Source: Setaria digitata (taxonomy: Eukaryota > Nematoda > Chromadorea > Rhabditida > Setariidae). Taken from it: a stretch of DNA of 53,792 nt. Made by a program: the position numbers and the translations under genes. Positions within the stretch are counted from its first letter, which is position 1; each line of letters opens with the position of its first letter. A model generated the notes under the pieces. It saw only the letters and a list, made by a program, of their open reading frames with translations. It was not told the DNA's origin and did not search any database. The stretch covers positions 1 to 53,792 of the forward strand of contig RCAB01000429.1 of NCBI GenBank assembly GCA_003640385.1. Direction: 5' to 3'. Of this stretch, positions 1 through 14,326 are shown in pieces.

Positions 1-296
1 TCTAATATTTCAGAAACAGTGAAGGAAACAGTTTATATTTAATTCAAAAAACATTTGTTAATAAATAATGATGAAAAATTAATTGGCGAAATTGACATTG
101 ATTAATTTAACTGATATCTCAACTGCTTGTTTTTAATGTTGATGTTATCATACTTTGTTCGTTTCGGTGATATTTTTGAATGGTTAAATATTTATTAACT
201 GGTTGGTAATTTTATTGCAGCGCAGAATTGAGTAAAATTGCATTTTTTTTAAATTCTTATTAAGTATATATTTTATCACATTGATATTATTTATCA

Positions 297-666
297 ATTT
301 TAATTCTATCAACTGAACTATTGACTTTTACCAAAAATGAAATTTAAATAAATTTCATAATTATTTTACTTTTTTATTTTATCTCTCTACATATTATCAT
401 TTGTCATATAGAGAGGTGAAGCTTGTAAGTTGCCTGTTTTTCATTATCGAAGGTTGATTAAAATAAGAGAAAAGTTAGGCNAATTTTAATTCTATCAACT
501 GAACTATTGACTTTTACCAAAAATGAAATTTAAATAAATTTCATAATTATTTTACTTTTTTATTTTATCTCTCTACATATTATCATTTGTCATATAGAGA
601 GGTGAAGCTTGTAAGTTGCCTGTTTTTCATTATCGAAGGTTGATTAAAATAAGAGAAAAGTTAGGC
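297..666. repeat. Near-identical 184-bp duplication around N at 481
   Basis: The bases before the N (about 297-480) recur almost exactly after it (482-666). A direct duplication split by exactly one N is most simply two overlapping contig ends that were not merged. The same layout recurs at seven other single Ns in the window. Confidence 0.85.
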
Positions 667-2063
667 CAAAAAAAGTTTTGTTTCGCTTCAAATTTATTTA
701 ATAAAAGAGAAAAAAAAATTTTTCTTTTTTTTTTTCTTCAGAATTAAGCAATCCAAAATAAACATCAGATTAGTTTTACGCTAATTACTTATCTTTCTTT
801 TACTTGCCCTTTTTTTAGTCACAAATTTTTTTTTTCCATTTCACTTATTTTGCTAATGTTGTTATTTTCATTAAAAAAAAAATGTCAACATTACGCCAAA
901 CTGTGGGAATTTTTTTCACTAATTATCCTATATGAAATTAAATTTTAATTTAATGGGGAAAGAGAGGAAAAAAAAGCATGCTAAATTATTGCTACCTAAG
1001 GAATGTTTTCTTCAGCAAAACAAATGATCGACTAAAAGTGGAAATTTCATTTTGAAATGTTTTATTGGGAACATTTGTAAAAATTGTGTAAATTTAAACA
1101 AAAGAAAAAAAAGGAAGAAAAAATGCCAAAAAAGATGATGTAGAAAATTCGATTTTTTTAATTTCTTTGCAAGCTAAATTTCTTTTTCCAATTCACATTT
1201 TAAACGATTTTCATAAAAAAAAAAAAAAAAATACCACTGGAAAACCACTGGAAAATTTGCTTGAAAAGATAATTAACGGATAGAAAAGGAAAAAAAAAAG
1301 TGGAAAAAATTTTGTTTGAAAAAAAGTACCAACAAACATCGATTATAGAAAGTGTTTTTGTTAACGTGGCGATGTAACTGTTAAAAATTTTCAATATCTA
1401 TCATTTGAGACATTTCCATTTTTTATAATCATTTTCGTTTTTCACTTTTTTTTTCAAGTTCAGATTTTAAATTTCTTTCCGGATGAATGCTAAAGCTTTG
1501 CAAATACAAAACCTGAAAAATGCCTTAATTTTAGTGAAATTTATTCGATCATGTTACAATTGTTCTATGGTGTGAAAAAGTGATCTGAGAATATCTTGGA
1601 CTATCATCATATTCCACATATGGCCTCTCTCGGAATATGGGATTTCTCGAGCCTTAATTATGTCATAATAGCGATGGTGATTGAATCATTATCGGATTAT
1701 CATTTTGCATTGTTCTGATAACGATAACAACTGATAATGGCAGTTTCTTATATGATGTAGGCATCCACTGCTCAAATTCATTAGTTAATTGTTAAAAAGA
1801 AAAGCAATTTCTCAATTGATTTCTTGTTGTTTTTTTTTCTTTTATTTATGAAAATATCTATTAATATTAATATATACTGTTCAAAATGTTTCATCTGTAG
1901 CTCCCATTCATTGTAATATATTTCTTTTGAATTCCATTTAATTAAGTAATTAATTATTTACTCTAAGCATAATATCATACACACTGCTTCTTTACTAATA
2001 ATTATAATTAATTAAATTGAGGTTAAATTCAGTGCTTTAGATGCTTCATCATCAAATCAGTAA

Positions 2064-2184
2064 TTCCCACAATTCTTTGCTATCAATATTCTAAGTTTTT
2101 TCTTCTTTTTCTGTTTATTTTTTTNCCACAATTCTTTGCTATCAATATTTTAAGTTTTTTCTTCTTTTTCTGCTTATTTTTTTT
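2064..2184. repeat. Duplication around N at 2125
   Basis: About 60 bases before the N recur after it with two substitutions (a C/T in the ATATTCTAAG stretch and TGTTTA versus TGCTTA). A few differences like this fit two alleles better than a sequencing copy error. Confidence 0.8.
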
Positions 2185-5053
2185 ATTTTATTTTTTTTTT
2201 TTTGAAATTTGATAAAAAAAAAACTTCATTTATTTTTGCTTATTTACATTTTTGTTGTGAAATAATGTTTCCCAATATAAAATAATGCCTCCCAATAGAC
2301 ATTGTTTCCTTTGTGATTTTTGAAAGCTTTCATTTTTTTTTTAATATATATTTTCATATTTTTTGTTATCAATTATTTGGACAAATGCTTATTGCGTGCA
2401 GAACGAATCATAAATTAAGTTTTAAAACAAATAGTAAGAAAAAAAAGAGAAGAAAATGGGTTTCCTTAAAAAATTTCATAAAGTTTGATTTTTTAGGAGT
2501 AGAAATGCAGTAAAAATATAAAAGAAAACTTAGGCAATATATCAATCATTTTTAAAATAATGGAAAATAATTTTTAAAATTGATCTTATGCATATTTGTT
2601 TTCTTTAGATTTCGAAATTTCTTTTTTGTTTTCCTTTTTCTTTTCTTAAAACTGGCGAGTGCAAAATGCTAATTAGCAAAAATTGATATCCAAAAATTAA
2701 TCCAGTTAATAAAAATTGTCAATTTTGTTATCTATTAAATTTCAACAATTTTTTTCGCCTTGTCCACATCACTCAAATTCAGGCAGATTTCAATATTTTT
2801 TTTTTTATAAAATTTTTTTTTCATAAATTATGATTGTAATTGTGATAAAATATGATAAAAACGGAAGTATGCATGCAAGTTTGTATATTCATTAATTCGT
2901 GAGATTTTGATGAATTAAAAATACTGAAGTTTCTTTTGATAATTAATAACTGAATATTAAATGCTGCTACTTGTTAAAGCTTCCTGTTGTTACCACATGA
3001 AATTTGTAAAATATGCATTTCTCTATTCACTTCCTTTCAATTAATTTGCTATAAAAGTAAAGATTAAATGAAAAAAAAAAAAAGAAATAATAAATTACTG
3101 TAATCTTAAGCGATGCTATGCTTCACTTTTATATGTATATTAAAAAAAAAAAGACTTTTTGCACTAATATTTCGCTATATATTCTCTATTTTTTTTTTGT
3201 TTGTTCTCTTCAAATAAGGGTTTAATTTTTGGTAACAACAACAAAAAACAAAAAAAAAAAAAAAAAAAACAAAGATTGAAATAATAATCGTTATTAATCA
3301 AAAAAAAAAAAAAAGCAATAATAATTTACTTTTTTATTGTCTTCGAACATTTGGACAGTGAAGTTGCCGTAGAAGAAAAAATTTCAATCTTTTATTGTTA
3401 ATTTGAAAATGATAGGTTTTGATTTGAGATTTTGAAAAGATATTATTATTTCTGAAGTATAATTTCAATTTTTTCTTTCCGCTCTTTTTTTTTTTTCTTG
3501 AATGATTGATAATCAGACTTTTTTTTTAAATTTATAATATGATCACCATCTTCTTCTTTTCTCCTTTTTTGGTCCACTGACATTAATTTTTTTTCCCCAT
3601 CCATTTATTTATGTTTTTCGAAAAACAAAAAAAAAAAAGAAAAAAAATTAATTCGGCAATAAAGGAGAGAAATTTTTTATGATACATATTATTTAATGAT
3701 TATCATTTGTTATCATTGAAAATAGCATTTGTTCTTTTAGCTTGCTTCCAGTAGCATAAATTAATTAAAATTTTTATCATTTCGGCAGACATTTTTAAAG
3801 GCTAAATTTATGCAAATGCATTAAAACAAGTAATGCAAAATAAAAATATGCCAATGAAACTTTTGCTGCAAAAAAAAAAAAAAAAAGAAGAAAAATGTTT
3901 TAAAATAGCAATGCAATTTTTTTATTCCATTAACTTTTTGCAGTTCCATTAATAAATATAACTTTTTTGCATGCATCAAGCAATTTTTTCATGTACTAGA
4001 AATGGAAGTAAAAGAAAAAGAAAAAAAAAATGTTATCCTTGAAATAAGAAGCTAGGTTGATAAATATTATCTCTCTGTAGCAATAAATTTCTTCTTATCC
4101 CTAAAAAAAAAAAAAAAAAAGAAAGAAAAAAGTGAAAGAAGTACTAAATTTTTTTGCTCCAAATTAAATCGAACCAGACAGAAGTAAAAAATGAAATTGT
4201 TGTTAAGATACAGTTAGTTATGTAAAATATCCACATATATTATCGCTGTACTGAATCACAAAATTTGTTCATTTAAATAAAAATTGAAAAGTATTAACAT
4301 TGGCAATTCTCTAAAGAGCTGGAAACCTCTTTATTTTATTTAAAAAAAAAAAAAAAAATTTATTGCAACAGTATCAATTTAATAGATCTTTTTTGCTTTC
4401 TAAATAATATATATATATAAGAGCAGGAAATGGAAATTTCTCCAAATAAAATAAGAAAATTTAACTTTTTTTTCCCCCTTTGTTTAAACCCTTAAACAAA
4501 TAATATTAGCAATTTCTTAATTGTCACCTATTTTCCTATTTTTTTTTTCTCTTGTTTTTGCATTTACTTTCATTTTCCTTTTATTCTATTCTTTTTTTTT
4601 TTATTTTAATTTTTCGTTTTTTTTTTCTTTTTTGTTCACTAAATTGCAATAAATATTTTATTGCGAAGTTATATGTAATGGTTAAATTATTGCATGGTCA
4701 AACAAGAGTGTCGAAACGTTATGAGCTAAATGATGATGATGACGAATTGAGAAGAATTTGGAGCTAATGATAGAGAAAAAGGATCATGAAAAATTATGAT
4801 TTCTCATCATAATTCTTCTTTCGTCTTCTTCTGTCAGAATCTGTTATACGAATGGATTGCGAAGAATAGTTAAAATAAATAATTGAATCTAGAGCTAGTT
4901 AATAATATAATGCTTAGCCAAATGAATTATTGTTCTTAAAAAATTTTAGTGAAAGATTTGCCATCGCTTTTAATTATTTAATATTTTTTCATATTTCCCA
5001 GATTTATTAATATACTACTGAAAAGGCTTTGCTTTTAATTTGTAAAAGAGTTT

Positions 5054-5220
5054 TTAATTTATAAAAGAAAAAAAATTTTCAAGTTCCTCAGTTTTGAAAA
5101 AAATGTATATTAAATTTAAATACTAAAAAAAAAAAANTTAATTTATAAAAGAAAAAAAATTTTCAAGTTCCTCAGTTTTGAAAAAAATGTATATTAAATT
5201 CAAATACTAAAAAAAAAAAA
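5054..5220. repeat. Duplication around N at 5137
   Basis: An 83-base segment ending in a poly-A run lies directly before the N and again directly after it, with one visible substitution. It is probably an unmerged contig overlap at a homopolymer. Confidence 0.8.
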
Positions 5221-7347
5221 ATAGAATTGCAATACTATTACATTTTCGCTTAGGTACACTGGTGATTTTTTATTTTCTAAAATGAAAAAAATTTGAAATA
5301 TTGACTTGAATTTTTTTCAACCAATGTTTTGCTCTGTTGCGTAGAAAATTTTTTCTTTCTAACAATTTATTAAATTTTTTTTAAAATTGAATACTTTAAA
5401 GAAAATTTTCCTTAAATTAAAATTAAATAAAGTATCATGGTGAATTACCAGAAATTTTATTTATTATTTTGTTGAAATTCAGCTATGTCCGATCATTTTC
5501 AGTTGTAATAACTGTTTTCCTCTTTCCGTCAGAATAACTTTCTTTTCCTCCGTTTTAAATGAAGTATTAAAAGAAAAAGTACAAAATAATATTTAAGAAA
5601 AAAAATCACCAAAAAATAATATTTCCCTAAAAATTCAATCATGTATGAATTTTTTAATTTTTCATATTTGCAAAATTTAAATATTAATTTAAGTGCATGT
5701 TAATTTATTTTTTCTTTCTAACGTGACTTTTAAAAAAAGTTTTTTTCATTGTCGAATACAATATCGCTAAGGGAAAAAAAATAAAAGAAAAACTAAAATG
5801 CAATTTCAAAATTCAAGAAAATATATAATTGCAAAAAGAAAAAAGAGGAAGAAGATACGTGTAGGCGTTTTGTTCTCGATGAAAGTACAACTTAAATACG
5901 AAAAGATTGAGGAATGCATGATAATGATATGATATGATATGGGATGTAAGCGTAATTACAACAAAAAAAAAAAAAAAAAAAAAAAAAAAGTACAAACTAA
6001 AGCAAAATGATTGAAAATTTAAGCTAGGAAAAAACTTAAATAAATTGTTATTATAGTTTTCCCATCTATATATTTTTTTTTCCTGCTGTCTCCTACTTCG
6101 TCCCATTCTAATGCCTCCTTATTATTTTAGCTTTTTTTTTTCCTCCTCTTTAATTATTCTCTAATTTTCTTATCACATTTTTTTTTTTTTTAGTAAACAT
6201 ATAAATGATTGATAATAAGAAAACTACTTTTTCTTTTTTTTTGAAAAATAAATTTAAAAAAAAATTTCTTCTCTCTCTTTTCTGTTGCATTTTTTCAATG
6301 AAATATATTCGAGAAGTAGATCAGTTCGATCTGAATATGAGAAATGTCAAATGCATATTGAGTTAATTAATATAAAATACAGAATTTTACTAATTTCTTT
6401 TTTTCATCTTCATTTTTTCCTTCCCGTTGCTACTTTTTCCTATAAATGAAAATGTTTCTGATAGCTTCAAATGATTCGATTCATTTCATTTAATTCTGCT
6501 AATGGAACATTTCCGCTTTTGCTTAAAGACGAAAAAAGGAAGAAGGAAGTTATTTAACAAGAATGAAGAAATGTTGAGAAGGAAATGGAATGTGCTATCA
6601 TTTATTCCTCTGTTCATTGATAAAGAGATACTGCTGCCTGTTATCACTATCACTATCTTTTTATCTGTCTTTTTTTTTTATCAAATAGCTTTATTTTTCA
6701 CATTATGGTAAAACTATTTTGTTAGTGGTATTTAAATTCGCGAACAATTCGTTAATTTTGTTTGCAGAAATATCAAAAAAAAAAAATTTAATTAAAGGAT
6801 CTTGAAAGTCAGATTTTGAAATGAAATATAAAATTAAATTTTATCGATACATCAATTTTACAGTCATCGTTAGCGGAAGATGAATTTATTTGATGAGCTT
6901 TTCTTACATAAAACTGAAAATGAAATGATAGCAAACAAAATTTCACTTCAGATTGCTTCATTTCTAAATCAGAATCTTCGTGAAACAATCCTCAATTACA
7001 ATTTTTATATTTAGGTCAATAGACAATTAGTACACAAAATTGTCATTAATTACATAATGATTATAATTACAGATTTCTGCCACTGACATCATAAAATTCG
7101 TAAATTTAATCAATTAATTTAAAAAAATATCATCATAGTTTCCGGACTACTCTCTTTTTTTGAGTAGGCGAGAGAGAGGAAGAGAGACGAAATAAATAAA
7201 TGCTAAAAAATTTTAATTAGTCGTCATGCCAACAGTAATTTTCTAAATTATCATGGATTTCTTTTAAGTGATTTTATTTCCTGCTCTATCATCAATCACC
7301 GTCATCGTCTTATCAGTTAAATGATTTATCATTAAAGAGGATTGTTT

Positions 7348-7351
<4 letters not shown>

Positions 7352-7378
<27 letters not shown>
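7352..7378. repeat. (TA)n microsatellite
   Basis: An uninterrupted run of about 13 TA dinucleotides. A second similar run lies at about 45069-45095. Both are ordinary simple repeats likely to vary in length between individuals. Confidence 0.95.
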
Positions 7379-7382
<4 letters not shown>

Positions 7383-9151
7383 AAATCTAGGCCACTAAAG
7401 TTTTCGGAATGCTTCAGTTATCCAGTAAGTTTATAGCATTTAGTTCGTTTAATTATTCATTTCCTTGCTTCTTTGTTCAGTAAAATATTTATAAATTGAG
7501 AAGTTTGGACAAAATTCAAATTTAAACTTTCCTGTTAGCATTAGGACGCATATTTCACTTTTATTTCAGTGTTTTCGTAAAATTCAAATGTCAAAAGCTA
7601 CTACTATATTTCAATGTAATTTACTGCTCTTTTTTTTTTGTCCACTGTTAACCAGTGTAATTATTTCTTTACTTCTCTTTCCTTCGTTTTCAATCATTAT
7701 TTCTAGTGGTTGGGAACTTTTTTTTTTTCAAATTTCTAATGATAACTTTGATATTTTGTTGATTGAAAAACTCAATTTAAAAAAAAAAAAAAAAAAGGAA
7801 AAAAGTGAAGGTGAGCAGCTGTTTGAACGATATAAATCTGCTGTATAGAGTAAACAAATAACCGCTGACGCTTTTTGAGTATTTAAGTTATCAGTAATCT
7901 TTCGAGTTATCAATTAAATGATATGTCCGACATATATATATATATGTGTGTCGGGTCGCCTGTTTATTTTTATAGGAGATTAATTCGGAAGAAAGCACAT
8001 GTATGTTAGCCAACATTCGCTTATTAGTTAATACCATTGAATTTTCGTTACTGACATAAATTCATTTTTACTTAAAATTTAGTATTTGAATACTTTCGTT
8101 TCCTTTGTCTTTGATAATTGCAATGTGACCAGCTTCAGAAATTTTATTGTGTTGTTTCATAAACTGAAAAAGATATGCGAGCAAGCTTTTCATTTAACTT
8201 TTTCATTTTTTTTTTTTTTAATTATATTAAATCATACTGATGCGACGAGCTCTTTTCAGTTAACTTTTAGAGGAAAGGCAGCATTCGCTATCAAATGAAA
8301 CACACTTTACGAATGCTTAAATTAATTTATTTTCTTCTGATTAAACTTTTCTTTGTTTTAATCTAAAATCAAATATGACAGAAACATTTGGTTGGAGAAT
8401 CCATGAGTAATGATGATTATATTTTAGTTCTTTTTGAGTTATTTATTATAAATTTTGTAATAATCTCATGAAAATTGCAAAAAAAAAAAAAAAATATTTA
8501 TCATCCATATTATCATTTGTTTTCCAAGGAATCAATTTTTTTTTTTTGCACCAACTGATATTAAACATGTTAATGATGATAAAGACAGCTATTCAAGCTA
8601 TTCATCTTATTCTTTTTGTAGTTATTATTTGCCATTATGAGCAATATTGTCTCTTATTTGCCAGCATAATTTTTATTTTTTTGTTTCATTAAATTTCGAT
8701 TTACCAATTATAATCTATCGCTATCATTAGTTCTGTCGCTTTTTTTTTATCATTATCTTTCATTATCATATAGTCCACTATCACCACTACCTTTCGCTTT
8801 TGTCATTGTTATCATTCGATCTCAGCTTTATTATCTCTCATTATCACCGAATTTCACCATAATTAACAACATATTTTGTCAAAATCATTTTTAATTTCAT
8901 TATCATCATTTTTTACGATCTTTATCCTTCGCTGTTAATTTTGTCAACATTCTTACCATTCCTATCCGATATCATTCTTACTGACAATTTCGACAATAAA
9001 TTATTTCAGATGCAAAATTTCAAAAACAAAAAGTGATTTTTCCATTCTAATTTTTGAATACATTTATTTATTTGTTATCGAATAAACCATACAAATGTTC
9101 ATAGAGTAGACAGCATGCTAACGGTTAATTAAATTTATAAATTTAAAGGAT

Positions 9152-9177
9152 GAGAGAGAGAGAGAGAGAGAGAGAGA
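9152..9177. repeat. (GA)n microsatellite
   Basis: An uninterrupted run of about 13 GA dinucleotides followed by AAGAAGAAAG. Shorter GA runs occur at about 25002-25019, 28449-28466 and 49411-49425. Confidence 0.95.
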
Positions 9178-9759
9178 AGAAGAAAGTAACGACCAACGGT
9201 TATTTCAATCTTCTTCTTTATAATTATAATTGCAGAAATTGAAATCCTAATCTTTTTTTTTTTTTTTTTTTGCATCTTTCGTATAAAATCTGCGCAACTG
9301 TTGCCATTATTATTATAAAAATTGTTATTGCTGTCGTTAATATCAACGATTAGTTCTAACTATTTTTATTACCTTAATATTGGAATCATTACTGGCCTTC
9401 GTCATATTATTACTATTATTATCATTTCCTTATCATAATCACTGTCAATGCTCTCACAATTAACACTGGTACCATTATAATTATTACTATCAATTTAATT
9501 GCTTTCAAAATATTGAAGTTCGGTTACTAGAAATTCGTGCTTTTTGTTTCCGACTTTTTTTTCCATTATTAATTTTTGATATATAAATTAATAGTAAAAG
9601 AGCAGTAATAATGTTATCAATGTGCTTGGATATGTAGTTCAGATAGAATGCTTAGGATAAAAAAAAGAAATACTTCCTATCATTATTAATGCCCACTTTA
9701 TCTAGAACTATTTGATGTTAATTTAATTCGAAAAATTGAAAATATTTTCCATATTCTAG

Positions 9760-12700
9760 TCTTATTTACTCAACGAAATGAAGCAAAATTGTGGCGATTT
9801 GAAAATAAAATGGAATCATCACGGCCATAAATACAAATTAATTCTTACACAGCAAGAATTGGCTGAGGATGATGTTTTTGAGGTAAATTATTTATTGTAA
9901 TAGTTAGTAGAATTTAATAAAATTAGTGAAATTTTTTGTAATAATTAAGATTAAATTTATTCCATTTTATTTTTTTCACTCAAAAAGCCTGTGAAAAAGC
10001 GCATCCAATTACTACTGCAAAATTTTTGTTTGAACAAAATTTCAATTAGTGCTTTATTTTTTTTTATTTTGAAATTAATTTTCCTTGTAAAGATTGATAA
10101 ATTTATTTTAATGCGATTCGTTTATTATAGATTTTGCTGCGGAAAATTCGTCGACAACGTCCTGATTTTAATGAAGTCTTAGCAAGCTATGATAAACACG
10201 GAAGTGAGGTAAATAATATTTTTTTTCATTTTTTTATTTATTTTTTATTTTCCTTTCTTTTTTCAATCATTTGGAAAAGAAAAAAAATCGAATAATTCAT
10301 AATAAGTGAAACAAAACTTTCAATATTTGTAAACTCTCCAGAGAGAATACATTCAGCATTTAAATTTTCCATAATTTTAGATTTAAGTCGAAATTTAAAT
10401 TTCGAAAAAATTTTTTCAATTTTTTTTCTTTTAAATTTAAAGAATATTGTTGCGACCGATAACGAATTTCGTCAACTTTTACCTCTTCGCAAAGGTGAAC
10501 ATCTGAAGGTGTACACAATACGACGTTGCTTAGCCTTCCATCCGTTACGATCGCATTCCATTCCACTCGTACGTTTATTGTATTATTAACTAAGTTTATA
10601 ATATATTGAAGTGATGTATATACGTATTACACTTTACGTGTACAATTCTAGGCTTTTCCAATACAAGATTATTAGCTTCAGTTAAATTAAACATATGTTA
10701 TTATTAAGAAAAAAAAAAAGAATATCCCACTTCTTTTCAACTATACGTCTATTTTGCTATTTATATTTAACTGAATATTTATGCTTTTAAAATACGCACT
10801 CATGTCACACGTAACACGTACGTTCAAAGTTTTTTTTCGCATTATTTTAGCAATTTAAATATATGTATATTTTTTTTTTATAAAATTACCTTTCATTTCA
10901 CTTTGTACGCTTATTGTATCATTTAGATAAAAAGCTAAATATATTTATATTGGGATATGTATACGTCTTATACGTATTATGCGCCACCTGTTTACTCAAG
11001 TTTTTCCCATAATATGCTTTAATTTTACTTAAATGAAACGTATCCTTTTACGAGATAAAATTCCATTTCAACTTACTTTTGTTGCATCATTTACATAACT
11101 TTGCTAAATATCTATTAGGTTAGATTAAGTGCAGGTGTCGCACGTTACACGTAAGCTTACAGTCATAAAACTATCCTGCACTGCTACTCTGAACGTACGT
11201 CAATAACATTATTCAAAAGTTTTCTTTCTTTTTTTTCTATCGTGCTTTAAAAATTCTATTATCATATTTAATCATATTTTTTTTTTCTTCACTTTTAAAT
11301 AGTTTTAGTTTGAAATTCTCAAGAAAGCATGTTAAAGTTTGATTTTGATGTTGACAATTTTGCATACCTGAAATGATCCAATCTGATATTAGGAAATTAG
11401 TTAATTTCAGGATATTACTCGCTTGAAACATATACCTCTACGATCAACNNNNNNNNNNNNNNNNNNNNNNNNNNNNNNNNNNNNNNNNNNNNNNNNNNNN
11501 NNNNNNNNNNNNNNNNNNNNNNNNNNNNNNNNNNNNNNNNNNNNNNNNNNNNNNNNNNNNNNNNNNNNNNNNNNNNNNNNNNNAAATAGTTTTAGTTTGA
11601 AATTCTCAAGAAAGCGTGTTAAAGTTTGATTTTGACGTTGACAATTTTGCATACCTGAAATGATCCAATCTGATATCAGGAAATTAGTTAATTTCAGGAT
11701 ATTACTCGCTTGAAACATATACCTCTACGATCAACTAGTTGTATGCGTGGACCGCCACCATCATATCGAGAAAGTCAGGAAGAAGCATCGCTCCAGATTC
11801 CAACGTCTTATCATACGTTACCTCGTTGGGGAACTACTCCATTTTCACATGTATATTGCCTTAAATTGAAAAATGAAATTAAAATTTCAAAAATCGAACT
11901 TTTTCATTCATATTACAATTATAAGTAATAATAAATCAAATATGTTTTCTTTTTCTTATTTAAAACAAAAGGAAAAATTCACAAAAAAGGAAGAAACAAA
12001 ATGAAATTGAAAAAAAAAAGCATTGTTTGTTAAGCATTATTTTTTGTTCTTTTTCAGTTTCTCTTTTTTTTTTTTTTTTTTCATTAAACTTATATTAATT
12101 ATTCCTAAGAACAAAGATCCTAAAAAAAAAAGAACCCAATTCTCTCTTTATTCCTTTTTTTTTCAAAAAAGAAAGAAAAATTTTTCAAGTGAAAAAAAAA
12201 ATGAAAAAAGAAAAAAAATGGTATATTTTGTTTTTCTTTTAAATTAAAAATGAAAGTATCAAAAAAAGCAAATTTTTTTTTTTTTTTTTCAAAAAGGCAG
12301 AAACTCACCAACTATTAGCAAACTGAAGCAAAAGAAAAAGCAGGATATTTGCATAAAATTCTAAAAATTTCTTTTTTTTTTGTTAAAAACACAAAATTAA
12401 ACAATTTATCAAAAACAATGCTAAAACTGAATATATTTTGATTTTTCTCTTTCAAATTTTTCTGTTTTTTTTTTTTTTCCCAGATGAAAAAATTAATTAT
12501 TAATACAAATTGAAAGAGCAAAAAATGAAAAAGACAAAAGACAAAGTTTATTCAAAAGCTCACATGAAAAAATCGCGAAATTTTTGACATGATTTTTGTA
12601 TAAAATTTATGCGACAAATTTATGTGAAAAAAAAAAAAAAACTAAACAGAAAACACTATAAATGTTTTTTAATATGAAATGAAATTCACATAAAAATTTG

Positions 12701-14292
12701 TCTAAAATTAACAAATTAATGCGGAAAAAAAGCGAAAAAAGCAAATTATTTTTTTTTACATAAAATACAACGAAATGTTTTTTCAGATAAATTCTAATTT
12801 TGGTTGTATTTATGCTCATTATGATAGTGCTACAATGCCAACCGGTTCCGGTAGTCGACGTTACGGACAATCATTAATTTACGGTTATCCTCCACAACTA
12901 TCGATGATGTATAATTTCCTATGCTCACCGTTTCCGTTTGGTGGCCATCATCGTAACTGGATTTGTGGACCAAAATGTTTAGCACTAAGTTTGGGTGGTA
13001 AAAATCATCGTCCAAAGTATACCTCATGGTGGAATACAATTTTTTAATTTCAAACTTCAATTTATAGTTCATTTTTTTTTCTCTTTTTACAGTTGTATTT
13101 CTTGATAAATTCATTTTTGAAAGGAAAAGGAAAAAAAAAAAATGAAAATTTTTCATACCTTTTTTTCCTTTTATTTCTGTAGCAAAGATTTTTTTTTCTC
13201 GAAAAACAAATCTTTTCTCTCACCTTTTTTCTTAGTTGAATTTTTTTACAAAAAAAAAAAAAAAAAAAAATAGTCATAACTTTAAGATGATGAAAAAAAA
13301 AAAAAGAAAAAATAAGAAAATGAAAAAATTTGTCATTTCATTTCACCATTTTCAATTTCTTTTGGTCTTTTTTTTCATTTTTTTTTTTTTTTTTAATGCT
13401 TACTCCAGCCTTTGTTGTTCGAACTATTAACTGAACAATTTACAATTTGCAATTTTCTTTCCTTCTTTTCTCTTTTTTCTTTCTTTTTTTTTTTCTATTT
13501 TCTAACAACAAATTTTCGAGAAGAAAAAAAAAAAAGAAGAAGAAAAATTGATTAAAGTTGCGAAGATTTTTCAATGTTTATTGGTTTCGAATTTTTTGCT
13601 CCCGTTCATAAATTTCCCAGCGCTGCATACAACATATTAAAAAAAAAAAAAAAATGTAATTTCATTTTGCTTCTATCGCGAAAATTTTTTTTTTGAAAAA
13701 AATTTGAATAAATTCGACCATTCGCCTCATTTCAAACATTTGTTTTTATTTCGATGCCTTTTTAACTTTTTAATAATTTTTCAATTTTAACAAAAAGTTT
13801 CAAAATCAAAACTGAGCAGTTTAATTTTTTTTTAACAATTTTAACAGTAAAATTTCCGAACAATGAAGAAGGAAAATCAGTAGAAAAATATGAGATAATT
13901 TTTTAAATACTGTCCGAATCTTATTCTTTGGTGAAAAAAGAAATTGTGAAACTGCTTGCTACTGTATTGTGAGTCTACCATATTCGACAAAAAAAACACA
14001 GTATGCTATTTAAATGCTACTGTAATATCGCGCTGTTGACTTCATCATAATACAAACGACTTTTTTTTTGTTGATTTCAACATGCTACTTACTAAATTAT
14101 CTAATAATTTGTCTAGAGTTGAAAAATTGCTTTTAATATAATTTTGTTCACTTTTTAAAGCTATTTTAGTTGACATATTTCATTGTAAGTTTTTAATTTT
14201 AGCTTTTACATTAAAAATGATCAATCATATGCATATATATGTACATTATTCTATACTGCGTGCTTTGCTATTGCTTTTTTGATAATTTTACT

Positions 14293-14326
<34 letters not shown>

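Larger units (their letters stand above)
1..9759. other. Gene-free A+T-rich upstream region
   Basis: I see no supportable coding exon on either strand in this stretch. The open frames present run through homopolymer T or A and translate to runs of Phe or Lys. It holds many poly-A/T tracts, a (TA)n tract near 7352-7378, a (GA)n tract near 9152-9177, three single-N assembly junctions (481, 2125, 5137) and a TTATCA-rich area at about 8700-8990. It may be intergenic or may hold an intron or promoter of the gene that starts at 9760; nothing in the sequence decides this. Confidence 0.6.

Noticed and set aside
1609..1651. CATATTCC ... GGAATATG inverted repeat
   Set aside because: Only an 8-bp stem with a long loop; expected by chance at this A+T content.
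11406..11448. Apparent extra copy of the fourth exon start
   Set aside because: It is cut off by the N gap and is a near-identical copy of 11698-11735; an assembly or allelic duplicate is simpler than exon duplication.
11407..11718. 103-aa minus-strand frame across the N gap
   Set aside because: It is open only because it runs through undefined bases and duplicated sequence.
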